NCBI RefSeq assembly: GCF_000934845.1
Contig: NZ_JXIQ01000052.1
Coordinates: 1 to 34,300, forward strand
DNA: 34,300 bases
Source: Mesobacillus subterraneus
GTDB lineage: Bacteria > Bacillota > Bacilli > Bacillales > Cytobacillaceae
Direction of reading: 5' to 3'
Shown here: one piece after another, positions 26,032-34,246 of the stretch
Layout: each line of letters starts with the position of its first letter
How positions within the stretch are numbered: the stretch's first letter is position 1
Notes under the pieces: model-generated
Databases searched by the model: none
Told to the model about the DNA's origin: nothing
What the model saw: only the letters and a program-made list of their open reading frames with translations
Translations under genes and position numbers: made by a program

Positions 26032-26277
26032 GAAGACCCCTCCTTTCCAAATATTTCATCTCCTATTAGAATATGCGGGAAGTTCGGAATGGTTTAAGAA
26101 AAGTAAGTCGTGAGAACATGTTTGTTTTTTCGGCAGGTTAGGTTAAGATAGTAGTGATTGGAGTTTTTCTGCAATCTTTCATATAATTACAGGACGAACC
26201 TGAAAAAGAGCAGCTTACGGAACAGGCTGTTTTCCGGTAATACACGAACCGGACAGAGGATAAGAAGGAGTTTTCCA

Positions 26278-27594
26278 ATGAGTGAATCAAAATTTACACG
26301 TTATGAACTAAAGCCGTTCATTATAAATGCAATTAATCAATTAGGTTTTATTGAGCCGACTGAGATTCAAGAACGATTGATCCCGACTGTGCTAAAAGGG
26401 GACAGCGCCATCGGGCAATCACAGACGGGCACTGGAAAGACGCATGCCTATGTACTGCCAATTTTGAACAAGGTGGATTCATCGCGCAATGAAGTACAGG
26501 CAGTCATCACGGCGCCGACACGGGAACTTGCCAACCAGATTTATCATGAAGTACGGAAAATTGCTGAACATGCGACAGATGGAGAGCAGATTACTGTCCG
26601 CTGTTATATTGGCGGAACAGACAAGCAAAGAACGATTGAGAAACTGAAGACACAGCCGCAAATCGTGATCGGAACGCCAGGCAGAATTAACGCTCTTGTC
26701 CAGGAAAATGCATTATTTGTGCACACCGCCAAGTTACTAGTAATCGATGAGGCCGATTTGATGCTTGACATGGGATTCATTGAGGACATTGACCAGTTTG
26801 CGTCGCGCATGCCCGAAAAACTGCAAATGTTAGTATTTTCGGCGACGATTCCCGAAAAGCTGAAACCGTTTTTGAAAAAATATATGGAAAACCCTAAATA
26901 CATCCAAATTGAACCGAAACAAGCCACAGCCGCGAATATTGAACATATTCTCCTTCCTGCGAGGCACCGGGATAAAATAGGCCTTGTGCATTCGGCTCTG
27001 CTGGCCTTTAATCCATATTTAGGAATTATATTTGCGAATACAAAGAAAAAAGTGGATGAAATTGCGGATGGATTGATTCAAAAAGGCATGAAGGTGGCCC
27101 GTATCCATGGTGACTTAAGCCCGCGTGAGCGCAAACGGGTCATGAAGCAAATCAAAGACCTTGAATTCCAGTATTTAGTTGCGACAGACCTGGCAGCAAG
27201 AGGAATTGACATCCAGGGAATTAGCCATGTGATTAACTATGAACTGCCTACAGACCTTGATTTTTATATCCACAGGGTAGGAAGAACGGCACGTGCTGGC
27301 TCATCTGGAGTTGCTTTGACCATCTACGAGCAGAGCGATGAAGATGCGTTAGTACGCATTGAAAAAATGGGAATCACTTTTCAAAACATTGATTTGAAAA
27401 AGGGTGAATTAACGGAGTTAGAAGAGCGCAACCGACGTCAGAACCGAAAAAAGAAGGAAACGGCAGGCGAGACGAAGGCAAAGACGCTTGTAACCAAGCC
27501 TAAAAAAGTAAAACCCGGCTATAAAAAGAAGATGAAATACGAAGTCGACAAAATCAAAAAACGGGAGAATCGTATTCAGAAGAGAAATAAATAA
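26278..27594 (+). CDS. cshB: DEAD-box RNA helicase CshB
   Basis: Cold-shock RNA helicase (YqfR), thought to unwind mRNA with cold shock proteins and to act in ribosome assembly or decay. Q motif FIEPTEIQ; Walker A SQTGTGKT (48-55); DEAD (157-160) in VIDEADLMLD; FSAT; HRVGRTARAG in the second RecA domain. The C terminus is a basic tail (KPKKVKPGYKKKMKYEVDKI). The start at 26278 has AAGAAGGAG seven bases upstream and gives 438 residues, equal to B. subtilis CshB; an upstream in-phase extension starting at TTG is discarded. The leader of about 120 bases contains a small hairpin, CCGGT/ACCGG (26234-26252). nfo follows after 21 bases. Confidence 0.95.
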   Translation: MSESKFTRYELKPFIINAINQLGFIEPTEIQERLIPTVLKGDSAIGQSQTGTGKTHAYVLPILNKVDSSRNEVQAVITAPTRELANQIYHEVRKIAEHATDGEQITVRCYIGGTDKQRTIEKLKTQPQIVIGTPGRINALVQENALFVHTAKLLVIDEADLMLDMGFIEDIDQFASRMPEKLQMLVFSATIPEKLKPFLKKYMENPKYIQIEPKQATAANIEHILLPARHRDKIGLVHSALLAFNPYLGIIFANTKKKVDEIADGLIQKGMKVARIHGDLSPRERKRVMKQIKDLEFQYLVATDLAARGIDIQGISHVINYELPTDLDFYIHRVGRTARAGSSGVALTIYEQSDEDALVRIEKMGITFQNIDLKKGELTELEERNRRQNRKKKETAGETKAKTLVTKPKKVKPGYKKKMKYEVDKIKKRENRIQKRNK

Positions 27595-27615
27595 AGGGAT
27601 TTAGGAGAGATCTAG

Positions 27616-28506
27616 ATGTTACTTGGTTCGCATGTTTCGATGAGCGGCAAGAAAATGCTGCTTGCAGCTAGTGAAGAAGCTGTCTCATATGGTGCAAATA
27701 CTTTTATGATCTATACGGGAGCACCTCAGAATACTAGAAGAAAGAAAATCGAGGACCTGAATATTGAAGCAGGGCGGCTGCATATGGAGCAGAATGGTAT
27801 CAATGAAATAGTTGTCCATGCTCCCTATATTATCAATATCGGGAATACGCAGAATGCTGATACCTTTGATTTGGGAGTGCGGTTTTTGCGGAGTGAAATC
27901 GACAGGACCGAAGCCCTTGGTGCCAAGCAAATCGTTTTGCATCCGGGTGCGCACGTCGGTGCAGGTCCAGATAAAGGAATTGAAAAGATCATTGAAGGCT
28001 TGAATGAGGTGCTTCGTCCAGAAGACAAAGTCCAAATTGCTCTGGAAACCATGGCGGGAAAAGGATCGGAATGCGGCAAGTCTTTTGAGGAGCTGGCGAT
28101 GATCATCGACGGTGTCAAATACAATGACAAGCTTTCGGTTTGCTTTGATACTTGCCATACTCATGATGCCGGTTATCCAATCGTGGAGGATTTCGATGGC
28201 GTATTGAACGAATTTGATAAGATCATCGGCGTGGACAGACTCAAAGTGATGCACATTAATGACAGCAAAAATGAGTTCGGGACAAGGAAAGATCGCCATG
28301 AGAATATCGGCTTTGGGCATATCGGTTTTGAGGCAATAAATTATATCGTCCATCACCCGCAACTGACGCAAATACCAAAAATCTTAGAAACGCCATTTGT
28401 TGGACCTGACAAGAATACGAAAAAACCACCTTATAAATACGAAATCGCGATGCTAAAAAATAAACAATTCGAAAAAAATTTGCTAGACACCATTATGAAC
28501 GGCTGA
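27616..28506 (+). CDS. nfo: Endonuclease IV (AP endonuclease)
   Basis: Zinc-dependent AP endonuclease of base excision repair, 296 residues. Metal and active-site blocks of the family are present: [31 protein letters not shown] and [20 protein letters not shown]. In B. subtilis the homologue (YqfS) is made in the forespore under sigma-G and protects spore DNA; here it lies 21 bases after cshB and can be cotranscribed with it. TTAGGAGAGA precedes the ATG. A strong terminator follows. Confidence 0.97.
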   Translation: MLLGSHVSMSGKKMLLAASEEAVSYGANTFMIYTGAPQNTRRKKIEDLNIEAGRLHMEQNGINEIVVHAPYIINIGNTQNADTFDLGVRFLRSEIDRTEALGAKQIVLHPGAHVGAGPDKGIEKIIEGLNEVLRPEDKVQIALETMAGKGSECGKSFEELAMIIDGVKYNDKLSVCFDTCHTHDAGYPIVEDFDGVLNEFDKIIGVDRLKVMHINDSKNEFGTRKDRHENIGFGHIGFEAINYIVHHPQLTQIPKILETPFVGPDKNTKKPPYKYEIAMLKNKQFEKNLLDTIMNG

Positions 28507-28515
28507 ACCTGAACG

Positions 28516-28546
28516 AAAGCTGCGGACCAGTTCCGCAGCTTTTTTC
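28516..28546. terminator. Bidirectional terminator between nfo and yqfT
   Basis: AAGCTGCGG (28517-28525) pairs with CCGCAGCTT (28533-28541), loop ACCAGTT, with six T residues on the plus strand and TTTC on the minus strand. It lies between convergent genes. Confidence 0.88.
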
Positions 28547-28586
28547 TCAGAAAAAAGTGTCCGTCATTACGATCAACACGCCTATC

Positions 28587-28841
28587 CTATTTCATAAAGT
28601 TCACAAATAATTTATTAACTTCCCTCGCTGTTTCCGGATTGGTGATTTTAGCGATTTGCTTGATGAGTTCCGTTCTTTCTGAATCATGAAAGATATTGAC
28701 TTTTTTTCCGCGTAAGTAACCGGCGATTTTTTCTGCCTGCGCTTTTGTTATTGATATTTGGAATTGAGAAGCGTATTTAAGCAGCTCATCTGTTGTAATG
28801 CTGCCTATTTTATGGTTAATAATATTTTCAAAGATAGCCAA
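28587..28841 (-). CDS. yqfT: DUF2624 protein YqfT
   Basis: An 84-residue soluble, helical protein, length and pattern (MAIFENIINHKIGSITTDEL, YLRGKKVNIFHDSERTELI) matching the DUF2624 family at the yqfT place. It has no known function. The start is TTG, seven bases after AAGGAGTG; an ATG in the ribosome binding site region belongs to another phase with an early stop. It diverges from the zinc-uptake operon. In B. subtilis yqfU lies next; here the gene is not present and an ABC transporter takes its place. Confidence 0.85.
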   Translation of the reverse strand: MAIFENIINHKIGSITTDELLKYASQFQISITKAQAEKIAGYLRGKKVNIFHDSERTELIKQIAKITNPETAREVNKLFVNFMK

Positions 28842-28919
28842 AGATCATCACTCCTTCATAGTAAGGTATGTGCTTTGTGCTCGTTTTGTGACAATTTTCT
28901 TGGCAAGGAAGTTCTTTTG

Positions 28920-28948
28920 TTTACTTTACGGAAAAAAAGAGCTATACT
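28920..28948 (+). promoter_or_regulatory. Sigma-A promoter of the zinc operon
   Basis: TTTACT (28920-28925), 17-base spacer, TATACT (28943-28948). The start would lie near 28955, directly at the edge of the Zur-like box. Confidence 0.6.
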
Positions 28949-28956
28949 CATAAGGT

Positions 28957-28977
28957 AAATCGGAATGATTCTTATTT
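28957..28977 (+). promoter_or_regulatory. Zur operator
   Basis: A 21-bp imperfect palindrome starting AAATCGGAATG and ending ATTCTTATTT overlaps the predicted transcription start. The B. subtilis Zur consensus is AAATCGTAAT-N-ATTACGATTT; this site differs at four positions (one in the left half, three in the right). It is followed by zinc transport genes and zur itself, as expected for zinc-responsive autoregulation. Confidence 0.78.
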
Positions 28978-28991
28978 TGGTAGGTGATAAT

Positions 28992-29777
28992 GTGAATACA
29001 AATGATTACATCGTTCAGGTACAGGATGTATATTACCGATACGATAAAGAGAATGTACTTGAAAATATAAATCTGTCGATACACCGAGGGAGCTTCTTGG
29101 CCATCGTTGGTCCTAATGGATCTGGAAAATCAACGCTGCTGAAGCTAATACTTGGTCTCATCAAGCCACAAACAGGGACGATCCGTCTGTTTGGACAGGA
29201 TATTAATAAGTTTAGGGAGCAGCATAAAATCGGATTTGTGTCGCAAAAGGCCAATTCCTTTAACACAGGCTTCCCGGCAACTGTTTTTGAGGTGGTCGCC
29301 AGCGGGCTGACAAAAAAACTTGGGCTGTTTCATATTTTAAAGAAAACGGACCATGTAAAGATTAAACAGGCAATTGAATCTGTCGGAATGGGGAATTTTC
29401 TCGACAGAAATATCGGGGAGCTTTCTGGAGGCCAACAGCAAAGAGTGTTCATCGCGAGAGCCCTGGTCAGCGAACCTGAATTGCTGATCCTTGATGAGCC
29501 GACAGTTGGGGTCGATGTCCAGAATGTAAACTCCTTTTATGAAATGCTCGAAACACTTAATAAGAAGCAGGGGATTACGTTGCTTATGGTGACGCATGAT
29601 ATTGGTACGATCTCCGAAAAAGTCACGAATGTTGCTTGTTTGAATAAAAATATGTATTTCCATGGAAGTGCAGACGAATTTGAACAACTGCAACTGAATG
29701 ATGTGTCAGAAATTTATGGGCATGATGTGCAAGTTTTAACTCATGATCATCACGAGGGAGGTCATCATCATGATTAG
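28992..29777 (+). CDS. znuC: Zinc ABC transporter ATP-binding protein (ZurA/ZnuC)
   Basis: ATPase of a metal ABC importer, 261 residues. Walker A GPNGSGKST (40-48), signature LSGGQ (144-148), Walker B LLILDEP (164-170) and switch His202 are intact. The C terminus ends in a His-rich tail [11 protein letters not shown] (251-261), a probable zinc-binding appendix. The start is GTG at 28992 after AGGTGAT. An in-phase ATG at 28965 has a weaker site and would be inside the Zur box only about ten bases from the promoter start, so it is rejected. It overlaps the permease gene by 8 bases. Operon order ATPase-permease-zur matches Listeria zurAM-zurR. Manganese as substrate is possible but Zur control favours zinc. 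Confidence 0.92.
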   Translation: MNTNDYIVQVQDVYYRYDKENVLENINLSIHRGSFLAIVGPNGSGKSTLLKLILGLIKPQTGTIRLFGQDINKFREQHKIGFVSQKANSFNTGFPATVFEVVASGLTKKLGLFHILKKTDHVKIKQAIESVGMGNFLDRNIGELSGGQQQRVFIARALVSEPELLILDEPTVGVDVQNVNSFYEMLETLNKKQGITLLMVTHDIGTISEKVTNVACLNKNMYFHGSADEFEQLQLNDVSEIYGHDVQVLTHDHHEGGHHHD

Positions 29778-30621
29778 TGGCCTGATGCAATATGAGTTTT
29801 TACAAAATGCTTTTTTGACCGGCATGATTATCGGTGTGATCGCTCCCCTTCTCGGTGTTTTCATTGTAGTCAGAAGGCTGTCCCTTATAGCTGATGCCTT
29901 GAGTCATATTACCTTGGCTGGGATCGCATTAAGCCTTTTGCTTGAGAAAAAGTTTCTGGTGTTAAGCGGCCTTAACCCACTTTATATGGGAATGGTCTTT
30001 TCCGTTGGTGGATCGTTATTCATTGAAAAGCTTCGCACGGTTTATAAGCATTATCAGGAACTGGCTATTCCAATTATCCTTTCGGGTGGAGTTGGGCTTG
30101 GCGTTATTTTCATTTCACTTGCAGATGGTTTCAATACGGATTTATTCAGTTATTTATTTGGGAGCGTCAGTGCAGTAAGCAGGGCGGATTTATGGACCAT
30201 TCTGATTATCAGTATCTTTGTGATCACAATCGTATCTTTCCTATACAAAGAACTGTTTCTATTATCGTTTGATGAAGAATATGCAAAGGCAACTGGAATT
30301 GCAGCCAAGTCTTTGCACTTTATTTTTATCGTCATGGTGGCACTGGTCATCGCGGCGTCTATGAGAATCGTTGGGATTCTGCTTGTTTCCTCACTGATGA
30401 CTTTGCCAGTGGCAGCTAGCATCCGATTCGCTAATGGATTCAAGCAGACAATCTTCTTTTCCATCCTGTTCGGTGAAATATCCGTGCTAGGGGGACTATT
30501 CCTGTCCTATTACTTGAACCTCGCTCCTGGCGGGACGATTGTCATGATTGCTATATTCATCCTTGTGCTGGTGATCTGGCTAAAAAAACGCAGTGCAAAA
30601 AGAGCTATTTTAAAGAGGTGA
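29770..30621 (+). CDS. znuB: Zinc ABC transporter permease (ZurM/ZnuB)
   Basis: Integral membrane permease of the ABC-3 metal family, 283 residues with about eight or nine hydrophobic segments. Family features are [34 protein letters not shown] and, near the C terminus, [19 protein letters not shown]. The start at 29770 follows GAGGGAGGT, which encodes part of the His-rich tail of the ATPase; an in-phase ATG at 29743 lies before this site. zur follows after 4 bases. No substrate-binding lipoprotein (ZnuA-type) lies in the operon, so it must be elsewhere. Confidence 0.93.
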   Translation: MISGLMQYEFLQNAFLTGMIIGVIAPLLGVFIVVRRLSLIADALSHITLAGIALSLLLEKKFLVLSGLNPLYMGMVFSVGGSLFIEKLRTVYKHYQELAIPIILSGGVGLGVIFISLADGFNTDLFSYLFGSVSAVSRADLWTILIISIFVITIVSFLYKELFLLSFDEEYAKATGIAAKSLHFIFIVMVALVIAASMRIVGILLVSSLMTLPVAASIRFANGFKQTIFFSILFGEISVLGGLFLSYYLNLAPGGTIVMIAIFILVLVIWLKKRSAKRAILKR

Positions 30622-30625
30622 TATC

Positions 30626-31039
30626 ATGAATGTGAATGAGGCAATGAACTTGCTGAAGGAACAGGGGTATAAACATACCGATAAACGTGAGGATATGCTC
30701 CAGCTGTTTTCTGACCATGACAAATATTTGACGGCACGTGATGTACTTGAACAAATGAAAAAAAATCATCCTGGATTGTCGTTTGATACGATCTATCGTA
30801 ATTTAAGTGTGTTTGTCGAGCTGGGAATTTTGGAGATGACAGAACTGTCTGGAGAAAAACATTTCCGGTTTACCTGTTCCCAGACGGAGCATCATCACCA
30901 CTTTATTTGCCTGAACTGCGGAAAAACAAAGGAAATTGACACCTGTCCAATGCGGAATATCGAATCAAATTTTAAAGGTTATGATATTTCTGGCCATAAA
31001 TTTGAAATATATGGAAGATGCCCAGATTGTCAACTCTAG
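30626..31039 (+). CDS. zur: Zinc uptake regulator Zur (Fur family)
   Basis: Fur-family repressor, 137 residues. A winged helix at the N terminus ([37 protein letters not shown]) is followed by a dimer domain with a His cluster (HHHHF, 89-93), CLNCG (C95, C98) and RCPDC (C132, C135), the four-cysteine structural zinc site. With zinc it represses uptake genes; the site at 28957 is the probable target, so it controls its own operon. AGAGGTGAT is 3 bases upstream. Fur or PerR are alternatives, but operon context and the Zur box favour Zur. Confidence 0.93.
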   Translation: MNVNEAMNLLKEQGYKHTDKREDMLQLFSDHDKYLTARDVLEQMKKNHPGLSFDTIYRNLSVFVELGILEMTELSGEKHFRFTCSQTEHHHHFICLNCGKTKEIDTCPMRNIESNFKGYDISGHKFEIYGRCPDCQL

Positions 31040-31066
31040 GGCATTTCCTTTTTTAAAAAATTTATA

Positions 31067-31100
31067 AAACGGCCATCAATAAATGATGGCCGTTTAGCTA
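31067..31100. terminator. Bidirectional terminator between zur and yqfW
   Basis: AAACGGCCATC (31067-31077) pairs perfectly with GATGGCCGTTT (31085-31095), loop AATAAAT. T-rich sequence follows on both strands. The right arm contains the stop codon of the minus-strand gene. Confidence 0.9.
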
Positions 31101-31663
31101 TTTTTTAGCCAATTTCGTACCCAATTATTTGCTTCCTGCCAATTGTTTACTCGAATGACGCCATCGGGAATTGGCTCCTGGTTATACGGGGTGTCAAAGA
31201 GGATGACAGGAATATTTAGTTCTTCATGCAGATTGACTGCATTATCATGCTTGTCCTCGAAAAAGATTTCAACACGATAATCTCGTGCTGCCTGGATTTT
31301 ATCATGCGAACCTATTAAATGGATATGATGATAGCTAAGATCATTGGCAGAAAACCAATCTTGCGTTAGTCCCAGTAAATGTGTGCTCCGGGCGCTGATA
31401 AAATACAATTCATGCTCCTTTTCCCAGCTTTTCAGGATTTCCTTTGCACCGGGGGCTAAAGGAGACTTAGAATAGATCACTGGTTCCATTTTTTTAAACC
31501 AGGCAGCAAACGCTTGTTCACTGACGGAAACAAGCGGCAGAAAATCATACTGCTTGATATCATCTAAGTTAAGCTGTAAATCGAATGCTTCGTTTAAATA
31601 GGGTACAAATGTAGCGGGAGAAGTGACTGTTCCATCAATATCTATGCCAAAACGTCTTTTCAT
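31094..31663 (-). CDS. yqfW: HAD-type 5' nucleotidase, YqfW family
   Basis: A 189-residue member of the HAD superfamily, 5'(3')-deoxyribonucleotidase (NT5C)-like. Motif I is DIDGT (Asp8 nucleophile, Asp10), motif II FISARS, and motif IV is EDKHDNA (acidic pair binding magnesium), with a lysine likely in the GSHDK block. It probably dephosphorylates nucleoside monophosphates; actual substrate is unknown. AAGGAG lies 6 bases before the ATG. It is transcribed alone, converging with zur. Confidence 0.88.
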   Translation of the reverse strand: MKRRFGIDIDGTVTSPATFVPYLNEAFDLQLNLDDIKQYDFLPLVSVSEQAFAAWFKKMEPVIYSKSPLAPGAKEILKSWEKEHELYFISARSTHLLGLTQDWFSANDLSYHHIHLIGSHDKIQAARDYRVEIFFEDKHDNAVNLHEELNIPVILFDTPYNQEPIPDGVIRVNNWQEANNWVRNWLKNS

Positions 31664-31758
31664 CGTCTGCTCCTTAAACCATAATCTCTTTTCATTTTAG
31701 CAAAAATAAATTGTCCAGAAAACCTTTACTTTTAGATATTAGTTAAACATTGCCATGA

Positions 31759-31788
31759 TGAAAAACCGCTCCGCCGTAAACAATACTA
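31759..31788 (+). promoter_or_regulatory. Possible forespore (sigma-G-like) promoter of yqfX
   Basis: TGAAAA (31759-31764), 17-base spacer, AATACTA (31782-31788). This is near the sigma-G pattern (TGAATA, CATACTA), with one mismatch in each box. No good sigma-A promoter was found for the gene. Weak evidence. Confidence 0.25.
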
Positions 31789-31819
31789 AATGCTCCACTT
31801 AAGAAAGCGAGGGATTAAA

Positions 31820-32257
31820 GTGGCAGACCAAGAACGACAACAGATTGATACCGGATATAGCACTGAATCTAAGCAGGACGTCATTCCGTTAACAGAGGAA
31901 TGTGACAACCATTACCAAGAGGAAGCTGCTACTGCGGTAGCGGAGCATTCTCAGGAAATGATAGCGGATCGTGAGGAAAGTTATCACGAGGAGGCAGCGG
32001 CAGAAATTGCTGCTCCTGTAACCCCTGCGTTTAGAAGAAGGTCAGCAAAAGAAAGTACAACTGAAGGACGGGGCCTTGCATACTCGGCTCTTGCCCTATC
32101 GATCTTGTCGCTGTTTATTTTACCTGTTCTCTTTGGGGCAGCTGGAATTGTCCTTGGATTCATTGCCCGTCGCCGCGGTTCCGCAATCGGCAATTGGGCG
32201 ATTGGCATAGGGACAATCGCCATTCTGGTAGGCATTTTGATTCTGCCGTTCTTTTGA
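31820..32257 (+). CDS. yqfX: DUF4190 membrane protein YqfX
   Basis: A 145-residue protein with an acidic, Glu/Ala-rich soluble N-terminal half (about 1-78) and two C-terminal membrane helices (ALALSILSLFILPVLFGAAG and GNWAIGIGTIAILVGILILP) joined by the loop FIARRRGS, the DUF4190 pattern. The start is GTG, six bases after AAGCGAGGG; the ATG at 31790 lies before this site. The N-terminal half has repeated EEA motifs (YQEEAATAV, YHEEAAAEI). Function unknown. It converges with ispG. Confidence 0.85.
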   Translation: MADQERQQIDTGYSTESKQDVIPLTEECDNHYQEEAATAVAEHSQEMIADREESYHEEAAAEIAAPVTPAFRRRSAKESTTEGRGLAYSALALSILSLFILPVLFGAAGIVLGFIARRRGSAIGNWAIGIGTIAILVGILILPFF

Positions 32258-32272
32258 CGGAAAATGCCAAAC

Positions 32273-32304
32273 AAAAAATGCCCGGAATTCTCCGGGCATT
32301 TTTT
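32273..32304. terminator. Bidirectional terminator between yqfX and ispG
   Basis: AAAAAATGCCCGGA (32273-32286) pairs perfectly with TCCGGGCATTTTTT (32291-32304), loop ATTC. Six T residues end each arm, so it should work in both directions. Confidence 0.93.
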
Positions 32305-32307
32305 AGC

Positions 32308-33405
32308 TTATTTCAGGAGGGCAGCTTCTTTAAGCTTTTCAGCTGCAAGTATATCGATTTCCTTCTTTAATTCCTCTACCATTGTTGCTTCAGGTACTTT
32401 ACGGACTATTTCTCCTTTGCGGAAAAGCAGGCCTTCCCCTCTGGCGCCGGCAATGCCGATGTCGGCTTCCCGCGCTTCGCCAGGACCGTTCACAGCACAG
32501 CCGAGCACGGCCACTTTGATCGGTGCCTTGATCTTAGAGATATATTCTTCGACTTCATTGGCGATGCTGATTAAATCGATTTCGATTCGGCCGCAGGTAG
32601 GGCAAGAAATCAATGTTGCAGCATTCGCAATCAGGCCGAAAGCCTTCAACACTTCCCTAGCAACCTTCACTTCCTCAACTGGGTCTGCACTCAGTGACAC
32701 CCTTACCGTATTTCCGATTCCTTTGCTGAGAATGGCACCTAGACCAGCGGCGCTTTTTACCGTTCCAGCAAATAAAGTTCCGGATTCAGTGATTCCAAGA
32801 TGCAGCGGATAATCGAACGCCTTCGCTGCTTTCTCGTATGCTTCCATTGCAAGGCTCACGTCAGATGCCTTCATAGAAACGATAATGTTATGGAAATCAA
32901 GATCTTCAAGGATCTTAATATGGTGCAAAGCACTCTCTACCATACCATCTGCAGTAGGATAGCCGTATTTGTCGAGAATTCGTCTCTCTAGTGATCCGGC
33001 ATTAACACCAATCCGAATTGGTATTCCTTTTTCCTTTGCCGCTTTAACAACCGCCTCTACCTTTTCGCGCTTGCCAATGTTTCCAGGATTGATCCTAATT
33101 TTATCTGCTCCGCCTTCGATTGCTTTAAGCGCCAGGCGGTAATCAAAGTGGATATCAACAACCAGAGGGATATTAATACGTTTCTTTATTTCAGAAATGG
33201 CATCTGCCGCTCTTTCATCCGGACATGCAACACGAACGATTTGACATCCTGCTTCTTCAAGACGTTTAATTTCAGCAACCGTCGCTTCGACGTCATGAGT
33301 TTTTGTGGTTGTCATACTTTGAATGATTACTTCATTATTTCCACCAATAGTTAGATTGCCAACCTTGATTGGACGGGTTTTGGTACGATGTATTATATCA
33401 CTCAA
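32308..33405 (-). CDS. ispG: 4-hydroxy-3-methylbut-2-en-1-yl diphosphate synthase
   Basis: Sixth enzyme of the MEP pathway, which turns MEcPP into HMBPP using a [4Fe-4S] cluster. The cluster ligands C268, C271 (SCPTCGR), C303 and Glu310 ([10 protein letters not shown]) are present, and an N-terminal TIM barrel includes [11 protein letters not shown] and [10 protein letters not shown]. It has 365 residues, slightly shorter than B. subtilis. The start is TTG, nine bases after AAAGGAGC; TTG is also supported by the conserved first residues [11 protein letters not shown]. It is transcribed alone from 33458-33487. Confidence 0.97.
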   Translation of the reverse strand: MSDIIHRTKTRPIKVGNLTIGGNNEVIIQSMTTTKTHDVEATVAEIKRLEEAGCQIVRVACPDERAADAISEIKKRINIPLVVDIHFDYRLALKAIEGGADKIRINPGNIGKREKVEAVVKAAKEKGIPIRIGVNAGSLERRILDKYGYPTADGMVESALHHIKILEDLDFHNIIVSMKASDVSLAMEAYEKAAKAFDYPLHLGITESGTLFAGTVKSAAGLGAILSKGIGNTVRVSLSADPVEEVKVAREVLKAFGLIANAATLISCPTCGRIEIDLISIANEVEEYISKIKAPIKVAVLGCAVNGPGEAREADIGIAGARGEGLLFRKGEIVRKVPEATMVEELKKEIDILAAEKLKEAALLK

Positions 33406-33457
33406 CAGTGGTTCGCTCCTTTAAAAAATGGAATTTATCCTTACAGTTCACAACCCC

Positions 33458-33487
33458 ATTTTATCAAGCTTTTCATCAAATTGACAA
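33458..33487 (-). promoter_or_regulatory. Sigma-A promoter of ispG
   Basis: On the minus strand TTGTCA (33482-33487), 18-base spacer, TAAAAT (33458-33463), about 50 bases before the start codon. Confidence 0.6.
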
Positions 33488-33513
33488 GGAAAGACTTTTT
33501 TTGTTAGTCTTTG

Positions 33514-33855
33514 TTAATTTTTATGGCTATAATCCGGGAATTTATAGGTATTGCCAAATTGAATCTTTTTCGGATCCATCCCCTCATTAAGCTGTTTAAA
33601 GTCTTCTACCAACTGTGAAACCGGGACGGAGAGAGGTTTGTTTGAATTGCTGTCGAGTACAGAAAGGACTGTGTCGCCAGGCTTGACTTCATGTTCGAAA
33701 TAAGGAATTTTCTTTTCGGTGGGGTTCCCTGATTCTTCCGCTTCTGCTAAAACTGATTCTGCCGTTCTCAAAGCGGGAAGTGTTCCTATGCTTAAATCAT
33801 TGTAAACAGCATACGTCAAAACTAGGAAAGCCAGTAACCCTGCCAATTTTTTCAT
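33514..33855 (-). CDS. yqfZ: Exported LysM-like protein YqfZ
   Basis: A 113-residue protein with an N-terminal hydrophobic segment (about 3-17, KLAGLLAFLVLTYAV), a signal peptide or anchor, and a C-terminal LysM-like region: HEVKPGDTVLSVLDS with FKQLNEGMDPKKIQFGNTYK. LysM binds peptidoglycan, suggesting a place in the wall or spore envelope; this is inference. AGGAGG lies about 7 bases upstream of the ATG. It is transcribed toward ispG, ending 109 bases before it; no strong terminator separates them, so readthrough is possible. Confidence 0.85.
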   Translation of the reverse strand: MKKLAGLLAFLVLTYAVYNDLSIGTLPALRTAESVLAEAEESGNPTEKKIPYFEHEVKPGDTVLSVLDSNSNKPLSVPVSQLVEDFKQLNEGMDPKKIQFGNTYKFPDYSHKN

Positions 33856-33984
33856 AGGAACTTCCTCCTCTATCTGCTTATATCCAATATTTATGCAGAA
33901 AAAATAGAGTTCAGAACCAAATGGTAGAAAAAATAACTAGTAATTTGTTCAGTTAGCTAGAATTGGTTTAAAAAAATCGCGCTA

Positions 33985-34062
33985 GTTCCAGTGCCTAGCC
34001 CCTCACCTGACGCCCCGCGGAAAGCGAGAGTGTCAAACGTTCCAATCAACAGCCCCGATTAT
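33985..34062. repeat. Composite remnant of two dispersed repeats
   Basis: The left part, CCAGTGCCTAGCCCCTC, resembles the left end of the same family as the element at 1-84. The middle, CGCCCCGCGGAAAGCGAG, and CCAATCAAC resemble the end of a second repeat common between Bacillus genes. AACAGCCCCGA (near 34050) is an exact inverse match to part of 44-63. Recognition is from memory of such repeats and needs a search. Confidence 0.5.
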
Positions 34063-34078
34063 CCACCAAACGAAAAAG

Positions 34079-34109
34079 GACCGGGCGAAGTTTGTCCGGT
34101 TTTTCTTAT
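34079..34109. terminator. Terminator-like hairpin in the right intergenic region
   Basis: ACCGG and CCGGT pair around about 11 bases near 34080-34100, extended by AAAAA on the left and TTTTT on the right across a two-base bulge. It could serve either strand, most likely the minus-strand gene to its right. Confidence 0.5.
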
Positions 34110-34246
34110 AGTATCAGAATTTATATTTTTGTGAAGCCGCAACACAAACCATTCTTAGCTTTAGAAGAAGCTAACCCATTATTCTAAACGAAAAAAGAGG
34201 CTAGCCTAGGTACTATTTATTCCCTTGACAGCTCTTTTAACTTACC

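Larger units (their letters stand above)
33856..34246. other. Intergenic region without a gene
   Basis: About 390 bases with no supported coding frame. It holds AT-rich sequence upstream of yqfZ (no clear promoter assigned), a composite repeat remnant (33985-34062), a terminator-like hairpin (34079-34109), a perfect hairpin TTAGCTT-TAGAAG-AAGCTAA (34155-34174), and AGGCTAGCCT near 34198 next to a T run on the minus strand that may help end the partial gene at the right edge. Confidence 0.6.

Noticed and set aside
25346-26033. Long open frames on the plus strand opposite yqfQ
   Set aside because: They mirror the low-complexity yqfQ gene, lack ribosome binding sites and give Phe/Leu/Ser-rich nonsense with no family features.
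26160-26277. N-terminal extension of CshB from a TTG at 26158
   Set aside because: The extension does not resemble the family, while the ATG at 26278 has a good ribosome binding site and gives the expected 438 residues.
27685-28371. A 228-codon frame antisense to nfo
   Set aside because: It lies fully inside a well-recognised gene, has no ribosome binding site and its composition is that of an antisense shadow.
28850-28900. Sporulation-type promoter for yqfT (CATACCTTA on the minus strand)
   Set aside because: The start would fall in or next to the ribosome binding site, and no matching -35 element was found.
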